The notes: generated by a model not told the origin, from the letters alone. A stretch of 64,000 nt of DNA from Streptomyces sp. G44 (GCF_016905445.1 NZ_JAFEXF010000008.1:1-64000); one strand, 5' to 3'. Counted from the stretch's first letter, positions 26,779 to 35,690 are shown. Translations and numbers: made by a program.

Positions 26779-28662
26779 ATGGCCGCCCCTCACCTCTCCC
26801 TGCCGCCCGCCGACCGTGTCCTCTCCCCCCTCACCGGCTGGAGCCGCGCGCACTGGGAGGTGCTCGCCGATCGGCTGTTGGAGGCGCTGGTTCCCTGTGC
26901 GACGCCGGGGTTCGCGCAGTACCGCCTGCCCGGGCGGGCGAGTTGGTCCGGGGCGGTGTCCGACGGGCTGGAGGGCTTCGCGCGCTCCTTCCTGCTGGCC
27001 GCGTTCCGCATCGCGGGAGCGGGCGGGCAGGTGGACCCCCGCCTCGTGGAACGCTACGCGCGAGGGCTGGCGGCGGGCACCGACCGCGGCAGTGGCGAGG
27101 CGTGGCCCGAGATCACCGACCGCACCCAGCAGATGGTCGAGGCCGCCTCCGTCGCGATCGGGCTGCACGAGACCCGCCCCTGGATCTGGGACACCCTCGG
27201 CACCCGGGTCCAGGAGCGGGTCGTCGACTGGCTCTCCGGGTTCGTCGGCGCGCGGACCTGGGACAACAACTGGCGTCTCTTCCAGGTGGTGTCCGAGCAG
27301 TTCCTCGCCTCGGTCGGCGCCCCCTACCGCCGGGCCGACATCGAGGGCGGCCTGGACCGCATCGAGGACTGGTACCACGGCGACGGCTGGTACAGCGACG
27401 GCGACGGGCGCAACTACGACTACTACACCGGCTGGGCGATGCACCTGTACCCGCTGCTGTGGGCGCGCATGGCGGGTCCCGGCGGCGACGGGGGCCGCGC
27501 CGGCGTCTACCGCGAGCGCCTCACCCGGTACCTCACGGCCTACCCGCACTTCTTCGGCGGCGACGGCGCCCCCGTCCACCAGGGCCGCTCACTCACCTAC
27601 CGCTTCGCCACCGCCGCGCCCGTGTGGATGGGCGCCCTCGCGGACTGCACGCCGCTCGCCCCCGGGCTGACCCGGCGGCTCGCCTCCGGCACGGCCCGGC
27701 ACTTCGTGGAGCGCGGCGCGCCCGACGAGCGGGGGCTGCTGCCGCTCGGCTGGTACGGGACGTTCCTGCCCGCCACCCAGGCCTACTCGGGCCCGGCGTC
27801 ACCGTACTGGGCGAGCAAGGGCTTCCTCGGCCTGCTCCTGCCCGCCGGCCACCCGGTGTGGACGGAACGCGAACTCCCGCTGCCCGTCGAGGAGTCCGAC
27901 CAGTACACCGCGCTTCCCGTGCCCGGCTGGCTTCTGCACGGCACGCGGCACGACGGCATCGTGCGGCTCGTCAACCACGGCAGCGACCACAACCCCCTCG
28001 AAGGTCCGGCCCGGGACGATCCGCACTACGCCAAGTTCGGCTACTCGACGGCGACGGCCCCCGAGACCGCCCCGCGCGCGTGGGAACGGGCCGTCGACGG
28101 CCATCTCGCCCTGCTCACCCCCGACGGCACGCCCTCACGCCGCGCGCGCATCCACCCCCTGCGCTGCGCGGGACGCCTCGCCTCGTCCCGTCACGATGCC
28201 CGGCTGCCGGGCCACGACGACGCGTTCCCGGTGGTGACGACGAGCGCGCCGCACGGCCCGTGGGAGATCCGCGCGCACCGGCTGCGGGCCCCGGAGGGCG
28301 CGACGGTCCGCGAGGGCGGGTACGCGGTGGCCGACCGGACGCCCCCGTACGCCGAACGCGGCCCCGGCTGGGCCCTGGCCCGTACGGCGTCGGGACTCAG
28401 CAGCGCCGTGGTCGCCCTGCACGGCTGGGATGAGGACACGGGCATCGCCCGCGAGGTCGCGGCCAACGCCTGCGGACCGCACTCCGCGACGCCCTTCCTG
28501 ACCTTCCCGGGGCACCGGGGCGGGCACAGCGTCCACGTCACGCTGATCGCCCTCGCGCAGGACACGGTCGACCCGCGGGCGCTGCGCGAGTCCATCGTCT
28601 GTGCCGTGGACGACGGGGGTGTGCGTGTCCGCTTCCCCGACGGGACGGAGCTGGAACTGTGA
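26779..28662 (+). CDS. DUF2264 domain-containing protein
   Basis: A 627-residue protein covering the whole DUF2264 family, with alpha/alpha barrel-like N-terminal half motifs such as TWDNNWRLFQVV, DWYHGDGWYSDGDGRNYDYY and SPYWASKGFLGLLLPAGHP, and a C-terminal beta-rich half. No signal peptide is seen, so it is probably cytosolic. DUF2264 genes typically sit with polysaccharide lyases and sugar operons, and the (alpha/alpha)6 layout suggests a role on lyase products such as unsaturated oligosaccharides; this is inference. It follows the PL8 gene, with AGGAG about 12 bases before ATG 26779. Confidence 0.88.
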   Translation: MAAPHLSLPPADRVLSPLTGWSRAHWEVLADRLLEALVPCATPGFAQYRLPGRASWSGAVSDGLEGFARSFLLAAFRIAGAGGQVDPRLVERYARGLAAGTDRGSGEAWPEITDRTQQMVEAASVAIGLHETRPWIWDTLGTRVQERVVDWLSGFVGARTWDNNWRLFQVVSEQFLASVGAPYRRADIEGGLDRIEDWYHGDGWYSDGDGRNYDYYTGWAMHLYPLLWARMAGPGGDGGRAGVYRERLTRYLTAYPHFFGGDGAPVHQGRSLTYRFATAAPVWMGALADCTPLAPGLTRRLASGTARHFVERGAPDERGLLPLGWYGTFLPATQAYSGPASPYWASKGFLGLLLPAGHPVWTERELPLPVEESDQYTALPVPGWLLHGTRHDGIVRLVNHGSDHNPLEGPARDDPHYAKFGYSTATAPETAPRAWERAVDGHLALLTPDGTPSRRARIHPLRCAGRLASSRHDARLPGHDDAFPVVTTSAPHGPWEIRAHRLRAPEGATVREGGYAVADRTPPYAERGPGWALARTASGLSSAVVALHGWDEDTGIAREVAANACGPHSATPFLTFPGHRGGHSVHVTLIALAQDTVDPRALRESIVCAVDDGGVRVRFPDGTELEL

Positions 28663-28697
28663 TCGGGCATCGGGCATCGGGCCGGGGGTGCGCCGGG

Positions 28698-29216
28698 TCA
28701 GATGCCGCCGTCCTCCCGCCGGTGGATCTGCTCGACCAGCTCCGCGGCCAGCGTCTTGATCGTGTCGAGCCCCGCCCTCCCCCAGCGGCGTGGCTCGACG
28801 TCGACGACGCAGACCGTGCCGAGCACCGTCCTCGTACGGTCGATGAGGGGCGCGCCCAGGTAGGAGCGGATGCCGGTCTCGTCCACGACGGGATTGCCGG
28901 CGAACCGGGGATAGTCGCGGACGTCCTCCAGGACGAGCGCCTTGCGGCGTGCCACCACATACGGGCAGTACCCGTGGTCGCGGGCCAGGTAGCGGCCCAG
29001 GGCGTGGTCCGGGGCGTGCAGCCCGGCGAAGAACTGCCGGTGCCCGTCGAGAAAGTTGACCATCGCGTACGGCGCGCCGGTCAGCTCGGCGAGCCGGTCC
29101 GCGAAGAGGTCGAGGGCCGGATCGGTCCGGTCCCCGAGACCCAGCTCGCGCAGCCGCCGCACGCGCGCGGGCGCCTCCTCGTCGACGGGGGTGAGCAGCA
29201 GCTGGCGGCCCGGCAT
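28698..29216 (-). CDS. GAF domain protein, fifth gene of the conservon
   Basis: A 172-residue single GAF-domain protein. Motifs are APYAMVNFLDGHRQFFAGLH, DHGYCPYVVARRKALVLEDV, ETGIRSYLGAPLIDRTRTVL and GTVCVVDVEPRRW, typical of GAF proteins in front of signalling outputs, but no output domain is present. The start ATG overlaps the stop of the CvnD GTPase (TGATG), so it is translated with the conservon. Cys in 'DHGYCPYV' is common in this subgroup. It may act as the small-molecule or redox sensor of the GTPase module. Confidence 0.88.
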   Translation of the reverse strand: MPGRQLLLTPVDEEAPARVRRLRELGLGDRTDPALDLFADRLAELTGAPYAMVNFLDGHRQFFAGLHAPDHALGRYLARDHGYCPYVVARRKALVLEDVRDYPRFAGNPVVDETGIRSYLGAPLIDRTRTVLGTVCVVDVEPRRWGRAGLDTIKTLAAELVEQIHRREDGGI

Positions 29217-29809
29217 CACGTGTGGGCTCCGTGGCTGGCCGTCGGGGCGTGGTTGAGGAGGTGCCTGACGAGGATGAGGAGGGTCTGGATGCCGGAGCTG
29301 GAGATCCGTGCGTCGCAGCGCACGACGGGGACCTGGGGGTCGAGGTCGATGGCGGCCCGTACCTCTTCGGGTTCGTAGCGGTGGGAGCCGTCGAATTCGT
29401 TGATCGCGACGATGAAGCCCATGCCGCGCTGTTCGAAGAAGTCCACGGCGGCGAAGCAGTCCTCCAGGCGGCGGGTGTCGGCGAGCACGACTGCGCCGAG
29501 CGCGCCTTCGGAGAGCTCGTCCCACATGAACCAGAACCGTTCCTGGCCGGGCGTGCCGAAGAGGTACAGCACGTGTTCGGGGTCGAGCGTGATGCGTCCG
29601 AAGTCCATGGCGACGGTCGTCGTGGTCTTGTTCTCCACGCCCGACAGGTCGTCGGTGGCCTCGCTGACCGTGGTGAGGAGTTCCTCCGTGCTCAGCGGCG
29701 CGATCTCGCTGACCGCGCCCACGAAGGTCGTCTTGCCGACCCCGAAACCACCGGCGACCAGGATCTTCAGCGCGGTGGGGAAGGGGTCAGAGCTGTCGTC
29801 GTAATCCAT
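29216..29809 (-). CDS. cvnD: Conservon GTPase CvnD
   Basis: A 197-residue small G protein of the conservon (Cvn) type. P-loop VAGGFGVGKTTFVGAVS; switch region with TTTVAMDFGRITLD; G3 in YLFGTPGQERFWFMWDEL; G4 replaced by the family's AINEFDG. Cvn GTPases act at the membrane with CvnA, B and C in an assembly likened to eukaryotic G-protein signalling and affect development and metabolism. It overlaps the CvnC gene by 23 bases and the GAF gene by one base. Confidence 0.94.
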   Translation of the reverse strand: MDYDDSSDPFPTALKILVAGGFGVGKTTFVGAVSEIAPLSTEELLTTVSEATDDLSGVENKTTTTVAMDFGRITLDPEHVLYLFGTPGQERFWFMWDELSEGALGAVVLADTRRLEDCFAAVDFFEQRGMGFIVAINEFDGSHRYEPEEVRAAIDLDPQVPVVRCDARISSSGIQTLLILVRHLLNHAPTASHGAHT

Positions 29810-30158
29810 CGAGCACTGCCTCCAACAGGGACCGGTCAGTGGGGTTGTGGTAGAAGTCCGGGGCCTTCATGGTGAGAGCCCCGGAGTCGAGGAGATCGCA
29901 GAGGATCACTTTGGTCACGACCGCGGGCAGCTTCAGCTGGGCCGCGATCTCGGCGACGGAGGTCGGGGCTCCGCAGAGGCCGAGGGCCGCGGAGTGCTCG
30001 GGTCCGAGGTAGCCGAGCGGGGTCGCCCCGGTGGCCATCACCTGGGAGAGCAGGTCGAGTTGGGTGGTCGGTCTGGTCCGTCCGTTGCTGACGGTGTAGG
30101 GACGGACGAGCCGTCCCGCGGCGTCGTCGAGCCAGGGCCCGTCGTGCGGGGCCGCCAC
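29787..30158 (-). CDS. cvnC: Conservon DUF742 protein CvnC
   Basis: A 123-residue DUF742 winged-helix-like protein. Pattern: RLVRPYTVSNGRTRPTTQLD, CGAPTSVAEIAAQLKLP, VVTKVILCDLLDSGAL and the C-terminal DRSLLEAVLDGLRRQ. The start is taken as GTG 30158, two bases beyond the CvnB stop, because RLVRPY normally lies 15-20 residues from the N-terminus. In conservons this protein links the roadblock protein to the GTPase. Confidence 0.92.
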   Translation of the reverse strand: MAAPHDGPWLDDAAGRLVRPYTVSNGRTRPTTQLDLLSQVMATGATPLGYLGPEHSAALGLCGAPTSVAEIAAQLKLPAVVTKVILCDLLDSGALTMKAPDFYHNPTDRSLLEAVLDGLRRQL

Positions 30159-30160
30159 GC

Positions 30161-30595
30161 TCAGCGCCTCATCGACGCGGGTTCCCCGGCCGGCTGCCGG
30201 GGCGCGGTGATCAGGTAGGGGCGCACGCTCTTGACGAGCATCGCCATCTCGTAGCCGAGGACGGCCGCGTCCGCGTCGCGGCCCGCGAGCACGGCGAGGC
30301 AGGTGCCCGAGCCCGCCGTGGAGACGAACAGCAGGGTGGAGTCGAGCTCCACGACGACCTGCCGGACGTCCCCGCCGTCCCCGAAGCGGACACCGGCGCT
30401 GCGCCCGAGCGAGTAGAGGCCCGAGGCGAGGGCCGCCATGTGGTCGGCGCTGTCCGGGTCGAGGCCGTGCACCGACTTCACGAGCCCGTCGGAGGAGAGC
30501 AGGACGGCACTGCGGGTGTGCGGCACGCGCTGCACGAGTCCGCTCATCAGCCAGTCGAGATCGGATACATGGCCGGTCGGCGCATCGCTCGCCAT
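30161..30595 (-). CDS. cvnB: Conservon roadblock/LC7 protein CvnB
   Basis: A 144-residue roadblock/LC7 domain protein, a predicted GTPase-activating or scaffold partner. Pattern: LDWLMSGLVQRVPHTRSAVL, SSDGLVKSVHGLD, GSGTCLAVLAGRDADAAVLG and YEMAMLVKSVRPYLI. The ATG at 30595 has AAGGAGTCG about 8 bases upstream. It follows CvnA by 71 bases and precedes CvnC by two. Confidence 0.94.
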   Translation of the reverse strand: MASDAPTGHVSDLDWLMSGLVQRVPHTRSAVLLSSDGLVKSVHGLDPDSADHMAALASGLYSLGRSAGVRFGDGGDVRQVVVELDSTLLFVSTAGSGTCLAVLAGRDADAAVLGYEMAMLVKSVRPYLITAPRQPAGEPASMRR

Positions 30596-30666
30596 GGTGG
30601 ATCGACTCCTTGAGATACGACGTACGAGGGTCTGCGTGTGCGGAGGGGGTGGGGGGTGGCCGGGCG

Positions 30667-32484
30667 TCATCGTGCTGTTCGACCGCCCTGCCCGCCGCCG
30701 TCACGGGGGAGGCCGCCGCCCTCCCGCGGGGCGGGGTCGCGCGCGTCCTGCGCCTGGGCCAGGCCGATGCCGCGCTGGAACGCGGCCATCAGCCCCGGGT
30801 CGTGGCCGACGAGCTGGTCGCTGTCGGGCCGCGGTCCCGGGGAGTCCCGCAGCTGGGGCGCGAGGTGCTCCTGCGCGCGCCGTTTGGGGAGATGGGGTCT
30901 GCCGACCCGCCCCCGTACGGCGCCGCCGAGGGGCGTCAGCGGCGCGGCGGCGTTCTCGGCGGCGGTCTGCCGGTCCTCGGGGCGGATGCCGGGGACGGCG
31001 TCGGCGGGCGTCGGCCGGTCCTGCCGGGCGCCGCGCACGGGCAGGGGCCGGACTTCGGCCCGGTCGGGGGCCGTGTCGCGCGGCGGCTGGGCCGGCACGG
31101 GGGCGGGTTCCTGGCGCGGCTCCGGCCGGGCGTGCGCCTGAGGTCGCGGGCCACCAGCACCTCGTACGTCCGGGGTGTGCGCCACGACCTCCGGAGCATG
31201 CGGCACGACGTCCTGAGCGTGCCGTGCCGCGCCCTGCGCGTGCCGCGGTACGTCGCTCACGGCGGGCTCGTCCTGCGGCTCGGCGCCCAGCAGTTCCTGG
31301 GGCAGGATCAGGACGGCCTGGACCCCGCCGTAGATGTTGGCCTGGAGCCGGACCGCGACGCCGTGCCGCCGGGCGAGCGCGGCGACCACGAAGAGGCCGA
31401 TCCGCCCGTCCTGGAGCAGACTCGCGACGTTCACCTGGTCGGGGTCGGCGAGCAGCCGGTTCATCTTGGTCTGCTCGGCGAGGGGCATGCCGAGGCCCCG
31501 GTCCTCGACCTCGACGGCGAGCCCCGCGGTGACGAGGTTGGCGCGCAGCAGGACCTGGGTGTGCGGGGCGGAGAACACCGTGGCGTTCTCGACGAGTTCG
31601 GCGAGGAGGTGGATGACGTCGGCCACGGCGTGCCCGCGCAGGGTGCCGTCGACGGGCGGCACGAGCTTGACGCGGGAGTACTGCTCGACCTCGGCGATGG
31701 CGGAGCGCATCACCTCGGTCATCGAGACGGGGCTGCTCCACTGGCGGCGCGAGACGGCGCCGCCGAGCACGGCGAGGTTCTCGGCGTGCCTGCGGATGCG
31801 GGTGGCGAGGTGGTCGACGTGGAAGAGCCCCTTGAGCAGCTCGGGGTCCTCGATGTCGTTCTCCAGCTCGTCGAGCAGGGAGATCTCGCGGTGCACCAGC
31901 GACTGGAGGCGCCGGGCGAGGTTGACGAAGACCTCGACCTTCTGTTCGCTGCCCGCGTGGCTGGAGAGCTGGGCGGCTTGCAGGACGGCGTCGACGGCGG
32001 CGTCCTGGGCGCGGGTCAGCTCGGCGGCGAGCCGGTCGAACTCGTCGCCGTCCGGCCGGTCCGGCGGCGGTGTCGCGCGGGCGGGGGGCTCGGCGCCGCG
32101 GCGCAGCTGCTCGACGACACCGCGCAGCTCGGACTGGCCCTGCGCGGCGGCCCTGCGCAGGGCCCCCACGCGGTCCCGTACGGACCTGGCGGCACGCTCG
32201 GCCGCCACGGCGGCGATCACGATGCCGGCGAGGCCGACGAGCGCCGCGGCGGTGAGGGCCGCGAGCAGGGCGGGGCCGGGCCGCACGCCGGTCGTGCGCA
32301 GGGTGAAGAGCACGGCCGCGCAGGCGCTCAGGCCCACGGCGACGGCGGGCAGCACGGCGATGCGCAGGAGCTGCGGCCGTATGTGGGTCTCGGGCAGGGC
32401 GGTGGCGGTGCGGCTCCCGGGCCTGCCGTGCCGGCCGCCCTCACGGCGGTCTGCGCGGGTGGCCGGTGCGCGTAGGTGAGACAT
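30667..32484 (-). CDS. cvnA: Conservon membrane histidine kinase-like protein CvnA
   Basis: A 605-residue sensor. Two membrane helices are near residues 35-80 (LLRIAVLPAVAVGLSACAAV, then ALLAALTAAALVGLAGIVIA). A helical region and a HATPase_c domain follow: LIHLLAELVENATVFSAPH (N-box), VEVEDRGLGMPLAEQ (G1) and GLFVVAALARRHGV (G2). The dimerisation helix has no obvious phosphorylatable His, as is usual in CvnA. A Pro/Arg-rich tail of about 180 residues ends the protein. Start ATG 32484 is uncertain; an upstream GTG is open. Confidence 0.9.
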   Translation of the reverse strand: MSHLRAPATRADRREGGRHGRPGSRTATALPETHIRPQLLRIAVLPAVAVGLSACAAVLFTLRTTGVRPGPALLAALTAAALVGLAGIVIAAVAAERAARSVRDRVGALRRAAAQGQSELRGVVEQLRRGAEPPARATPPPDRPDGDEFDRLAAELTRAQDAAVDAVLQAAQLSSHAGSEQKVEVFVNLARRLQSLVHREISLLDELENDIEDPELLKGLFHVDHLATRIRRHAENLAVLGGAVSRRQWSSPVSMTEVMRSAIAEVEQYSRVKLVPPVDGTLRGHAVADVIHLLAELVENATVFSAPHTQVLLRANLVTAGLAVEVEDRGLGMPLAEQTKMNRLLADPDQVNVASLLQDGRIGLFVVAALARRHGVAVRLQANIYGGVQAVLILPQELLGAEPQDEPAVSDVPRHAQGAARHAQDVVPHAPEVVAHTPDVRGAGGPRPQAHARPEPRQEPAPVPAQPPRDTAPDRAEVRPLPVRGARQDRPTPADAVPGIRPEDRQTAAENAAAPLTPLGGAVRGRVGRPHLPKRRAQEHLAPQLRDSPGPRPDSDQLVGHDPGLMAAFQRGIGLAQAQDARDPAPREGGGLPRDGGGQGGRTAR

Positions 32485-32683
32485 CTGCGTCCTCGGTACG
32501 TGGCGACGGAGCTCCGGCGGGTGGCCCGACTCCCTTGTGCGGCATGGTTTTCGGCATGGTTTCGGCATCGCCGTGCCGGCCGACAGGTCGCGATGGCATG
32601 CCTGCGCCGTGATCGCAGCGTCGCCCGACGGCCACTCACAGTAGTCGGCAACACATCATGTGCGGTGGGCAGTTGACAAAGTC

Positions 32684-32702
32684 AGCGGGACCGCGTCCCG
32701 CT
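32684..32702. promoter_or_regulatory. Perfect dyad upstream of cvnA
   Basis: AGCGGGAC (32684-32691), CGC, GTCCCGCT (32695-32702) is a perfect 8-bp dyad about 200 bases upstream of CvnA in the 421-base gap 32485-32905. A TTGACA lies just left at 32673 but has no -10 box at a sensible distance. It could be an operator or an extra terminator. The rest of the gap holds no gene I can support. Confidence 0.4.
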
Positions 32703-32812
32703 CTGGTATGACGCGTCGTACGACAGCCCGATTCAATTCGTACGCGAGTCCGATGCGCGGTCCGATGACACGACCGCGCACGCGACACGGACCCGGACAG
32801 GCGTTCACGCGC

Positions 32813-32846
32813 AGCGGCGCCCCGGCCGGTCGGCCGGGGCGCCGCT
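32813..32846. terminator. Terminator downstream of the MBL-fold gene
   Basis: A perfect 15-bp stem: AGCGGCGCCCCGGCC (32813-32827), loop GGTC, and its complement (32832-32846). It lies 60 bases beyond the stop of the metallo-beta-lactamase-fold gene, which reads toward it. Confidence 0.82.
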
Positions 32847-32905
32847 GGTCTTCCGCTCGCCGCGCGCGAGATGGTGCGGGCGCGGGTCAAGCCACGGGCT
32901 GCGGG

Positions 32906-34105
32906 CTAAGCCACGGGCGCCGCTTCCTGGTCGCCGCTGTCCGTCGTCGTGGCCCGCGGCCGGTCGGCCGTCGGCGGCTCGGGCCAGCCGCCGTCCGGCA
33001 CGACCGCGACGCCGCGCCACCAGGGCGCGTCGGGCACGGTCCGGGCGCCGGGCTCGAAGGGCTCGCCGGGACGGGGCAGCGCGATCCTGGCGCCCGCGCG
33101 GCGCGCCGCGGCGAGGGTGCCCTCCCCCGGCTCCGACCACGGATGCGGGGCGAGGTTGAACGTCCCCCAGTGGATCGGCAGCATCAGCCCCTGCGCGTGC
33201 CCGCCCTGGAGGTCGAGGTGGGCCCGCATGCCCTCCTCGGGCGTCATGTGGATGTCGGGCCAGAACGCGCTGTACGCGCCGATCTGGATCATCGTCACGT
33301 CGAACGGTCCGTGCTCGGCGCCGATCTCGCGGAAGCCGGGGAAGTAGCCCGTGTCCCCGCTGTGGTAGACGCGGTGCTCCGGCCCGGCGACCACCCAGGA
33401 GGCCCAGAGCGTGTGCTGCTGGTTGCGCAGGCCGCGGCCGCAGAAGTGCCGTGCGGGGGTCGCCGTCAGCGTCAGCCCCGCCACCTCCGCCGACTCGTGC
33501 CAGTCCAGCTCGCGGAGCCGGTCGGCGGGCACGCCCCAGCGCTCCAGGTGGGCGCCGACGCCGAGCGGCACGGCGAACACCGTGTCCGTGCCGGCCAGCG
33601 CCTTGATCGTCGGCATGTCCAGGTGGTCGTAGTGGTCGTGTGAGACGACCACTACGTCGACCGGGCCGAGGGCCGCCAGCGGCACCGGCACGGGATGCAG
33701 CCGCTTGGGCCCCGCGAAGGAGAACGGCGAGCACCGCTCGCCCCACACCGGGTCGAAGAGCACGCGTCGGCCGTCGATCTCGGCGAGGACGCTGGAGTGC
33801 CCCATCCAGGTGACGCGCAGCCCGTCGGCCGGCGGCTTGGCGAGGTCGGCGAGGGTGGTGGCGTGCACGGGGACCGTGCCGGCGGGGCCGCGGCGTACGC
33901 GCTCCTCCTTGCGGAAATAGATCTTGGCGAACTCCAGGGTGGATCCCGAGGGCCGGGTCCGCGCCCCTACGGGGTTCTGGAAGGAGCCCTCGGCCACGGA
34001 GAAGTGCGGCGATCTGCGGATGCGGGCCAGCCGGGCACCGGCCGGATCCGCTCCGAAAGCGGGGGTCCGCAGCGAGCGGAGCCCGGGAATCAGGGACCGG
34101 GACAC
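32906..34105 (-). CDS. MBL-fold metallo-hydrolase (UlaG/NAPE-PLD-like)
   Basis: A 399-residue metallo-beta-lactamase-fold hydrolase. The metal motif is VVVVSHDHYDHLDMPTIKA (HxHxDH). Further ligands lie in ATPARHFCGRGL and YHSGDTGYFPGF (DxG). The PIHWGTFNLAPHPWSEPGEG block is characteristic of NAPE-PLD and UlaG-like phospho-hydrolases. It has a basic N-terminus but no clear signal. The substrate is unknown, perhaps a phosphodiester or lactone. GTG 34105 follows an AGGAGG site 5 bases upstream. Confidence 0.92.
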   Translation of the reverse strand: MSRSLIPGLRSLRTPAFGADPAGARLARIRRSPHFSVAEGSFQNPVGARTRPSGSTLEFAKIYFRKEERVRRGPAGTVPVHATTLADLAKPPADGLRVTWMGHSSVLAEIDGRRVLFDPVWGERCSPFSFAGPKRLHPVPVPLAALGPVDVVVVSHDHYDHLDMPTIKALAGTDTVFAVPLGVGAHLERWGVPADRLRELDWHESAEVAGLTLTATPARHFCGRGLRNQQHTLWASWVVAGPEHRVYHSGDTGYFPGFREIGAEHGPFDVTMIQIGAYSAFWPDIHMTPEEGMRAHLDLQGGHAQGLMLPIHWGTFNLAPHPWSEPGEGTLAAARRAGARIALPRPGEPFEPGARTVPDAPWWRGVAVVPDGGWPEPPTADRPRATTTDSGDQEAAPVA

Positions 34106-34287
34106 GGGACCTCCTGAGGGGGTGACTGGGCCTACCCATTATGTCCACGCCGCGCGACGCCACATTCCCGGAGGGTCGGCCGGGCGGATCGGACGGCTCG
34201 GCCCGGATGTCACATTCCCGGGGCCTCGCTCCGTCCCATCAGTGATCCGGTGACCGTCACCGGATCACGACACCGGAGGTGACCCTC

Positions 34288-34866
34288 ATGGCCCGCGTCT
34301 CGCTCGCCCCTCGCCGCACTCTCTTCTTCCGCCTCATGGAGTGGTACTCGAAGCGGACCTACGGCAAGGTCCTCGACCCCGGCAAGGCCATGGCCCACAA
34401 CCCGCGCGCGCTGTGGAGCTACCTCCGCTTCGAGCAGGGTGTGACCAAGTGGAACAAGCTCGACACCGACCTCAAGGAACTCGCCGTGATGACGTCGGCC
34501 GCCGCGATCGGCTGCTCGTGGTGCATGGACTTCGGGTTCTGGGAGTCGCACAAGCGCGGCCTGGACGCCCGGAAGCTGCGGGACGTGCCCGTCTGGCGGG
34601 ACAGCGACGCCTACACCCCGCTGGAGCGTGACGTGATGGAGTACGCGGAGGCGATGACCGCGAACCCGCCCACCGTCGACGACGCCCTCGCCGGGCGTCT
34701 GCGCGAGCGCCTCGGCGAGCCCGCCTTCGTCGAGCTGACCGCGATGGTCGCCCTGGAGAACTACCGCTCCCGCTTCAACTCGGCGCTGGGCCTGACCAGT
34801 CAGGGCTTCAAGGACTCCTGCGACCTCCGCGACATGCGGGACCGGCCGCGCGCCGACGCGCAGTGA
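34288..34866 (+). CDS. Carboxymuconolactone decarboxylase family protein
   Basis: A 192-residue protein of the CMD/AhpD superfamily. Motifs are LKELAVMTSAAAIGCSWCMD, with the CxxC pair followed by FGFWESHKRGLDARKLRDV, and VELTAMVALENYRSRFNSAL. The CxxC points to a peroxidase-like or disulfide redox role as in AhpD rather than decarboxylation. The ATG at 34288 follows GGAGGTGACC at a good distance; an in-frame GTG at 34279 overlaps that site. A TetR gene follows 49 bases later and probably controls it. Confidence 0.88.
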   Translation: MARVSLAPRRTLFFRLMEWYSKRTYGKVLDPGKAMAHNPRALWSYLRFEQGVTKWNKLDTDLKELAVMTSAAAIGCSWCMDFGFWESHKRGLDARKLRDVPVWRDSDAYTPLERDVMEYAEAMTANPPTVDDALAGRLRERLGEPAFVELTAMVALENYRSRFNSALGLTSQGFKDSCDLRDMRDRPRADAQ

Positions 34867-34915
34867 CGCCTCGGGGGTTCCTGCGCCGTCTGCGGGCCTG
34901 GGTAGGGTGCAGCGC

Positions 34916-35530
34916 GTGACTGGGGTGCGGTTGAGCGTGACGGAGCGGCGGGCGGAGATGCTCGTCGCGACCGTCGAACAGATAGAACGGCGGGGCGTGG
35001 CGGCCGTGCGGATCGCGGACGTCGCGGCCGCCCTCGGGGTGAGCAACGCGCTGGTGCTGTACCACTTCTCGTCCAAGGAGAAGCTCGTCGCCGCCGCCTT
35101 CGAGCACGCCGCGCTGCGCGACCTGACCCGGCTGCGCAAGCTGCTGGGCCGCCGCACCTCGGCCGTGCGGCGGCTGCGCGCGGCCGTGCGGTGGTACGCG
35201 CCGACGGCGCGGGCCAAGGGCTGGCGGCTGTGGATAGAGGGCTGGTCCGCCGCCCTGCGGGAGCCGACGCTACGCGCGGTGACCCGTGACCTCGACCGCC
35301 AGTGGAAGGCGGCGCTGACGGAGGTCATCGCGGAGGGTTCGGCCGCGGGCGAGTTCCACTGCCCGGACCCCGAGGGGGCGGCCCTGCGCCTCACCGCACT
35401 CCTGGACGGTCTGGCGGTCCAGCTGACGGCCTACGAGGGCGCACTCCCCCGCGCCCGGGCCCGCGAATGGACGGACGAGGCCCTGGCAAGAGAACTGGGC
35501 CTGCACCCCACAGAACTGACAACGGCATAG
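34916..35530 (+). CDS. TetR family transcriptional regulator
   Basis: A 204-residue regulator. N-terminal helix-turn-helix: AEMLVATVEQIERRGVAAVR, then IADVAAALGVSNALVLYHFS and SSKEKLVAAAFEH. The C-terminal ligand domain is of the BetI type (WRLWIEGWSAALREPTLRAV, then CPDPEGAALRLTALLDGLAV). GTG 34916 is one of several clustered GTG starts (34907, 34916, 34925). It lies after the CMD-family gene on the same strand. A palindromic TetR-type site is 1.7 kb away upstream of the SGNH hydrolase, but no link is shown. Confidence 0.9.
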   Translation: MTGVRLSVTERRAEMLVATVEQIERRGVAAVRIADVAAALGVSNALVLYHFSSKEKLVAAAFEHAALRDLTRLRKLLGRRTSAVRRLRAAVRWYAPTARAKGWRLWIEGWSAALREPTLRAVTRDLDRQWKAALTEVIAEGSAAGEFHCPDPEGAALRLTALLDGLAVQLTAYEGALPRARAREWTDEALARELGLHPTELTTA

Positions 35531-35576
35531 CCCCCGAGGCGACGCGAGGACCCGACCTGAAGGGCACGCCCCTTGA

Positions 35577-35690
35577 GGGGCGCGGGGAACTGCGCGAGCA
35601 ACCACCCCCAACCCGCACCCAACCCACAAGCGCACACCCCCTCAGGGGCGCGGGGAACTGCGCAACCAACCACCCCCAACCCGCACGCAG
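35577..35690. repeat. Two copies of a Streptomyces intergenic repeat plus a small tandem array
   Basis: GGGGCGCGGGGAACTGCGC followed by an ACCACCCCCAACCCGCAC tract occurs at about 35577-35622 and 35645-35690. The first copy begins in a short CGCCCC/GGGGCG hairpin (35567-35582). A GGCACCCACACCCCC array of three units follows at 35710-35758. The region separates convergent tetR and SGNH hydrolase genes and is probably a transcription end region. The GGGGCGCGGGGAACTGCGC motif is widespread in Streptomyces intergenic DNA. Confidence 0.72.

Noticed and set aside
24073-27579. 1,168-codon open frame on the minus strand opposite the PL8 and DUF2264 genes
   Set aside because: Composition is the antisense shadow of high-GC codon bias; no recognisable domains, while the plus-strand genes carry clear catalytic motifs.
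32673-32710. Promoter TTGACA...TATGAC before cvnA
   Set aside because: The boxes are on the plus strand (cvnA is on the minus strand) and 28 bases apart, too far for a sigma-70-type promoter.
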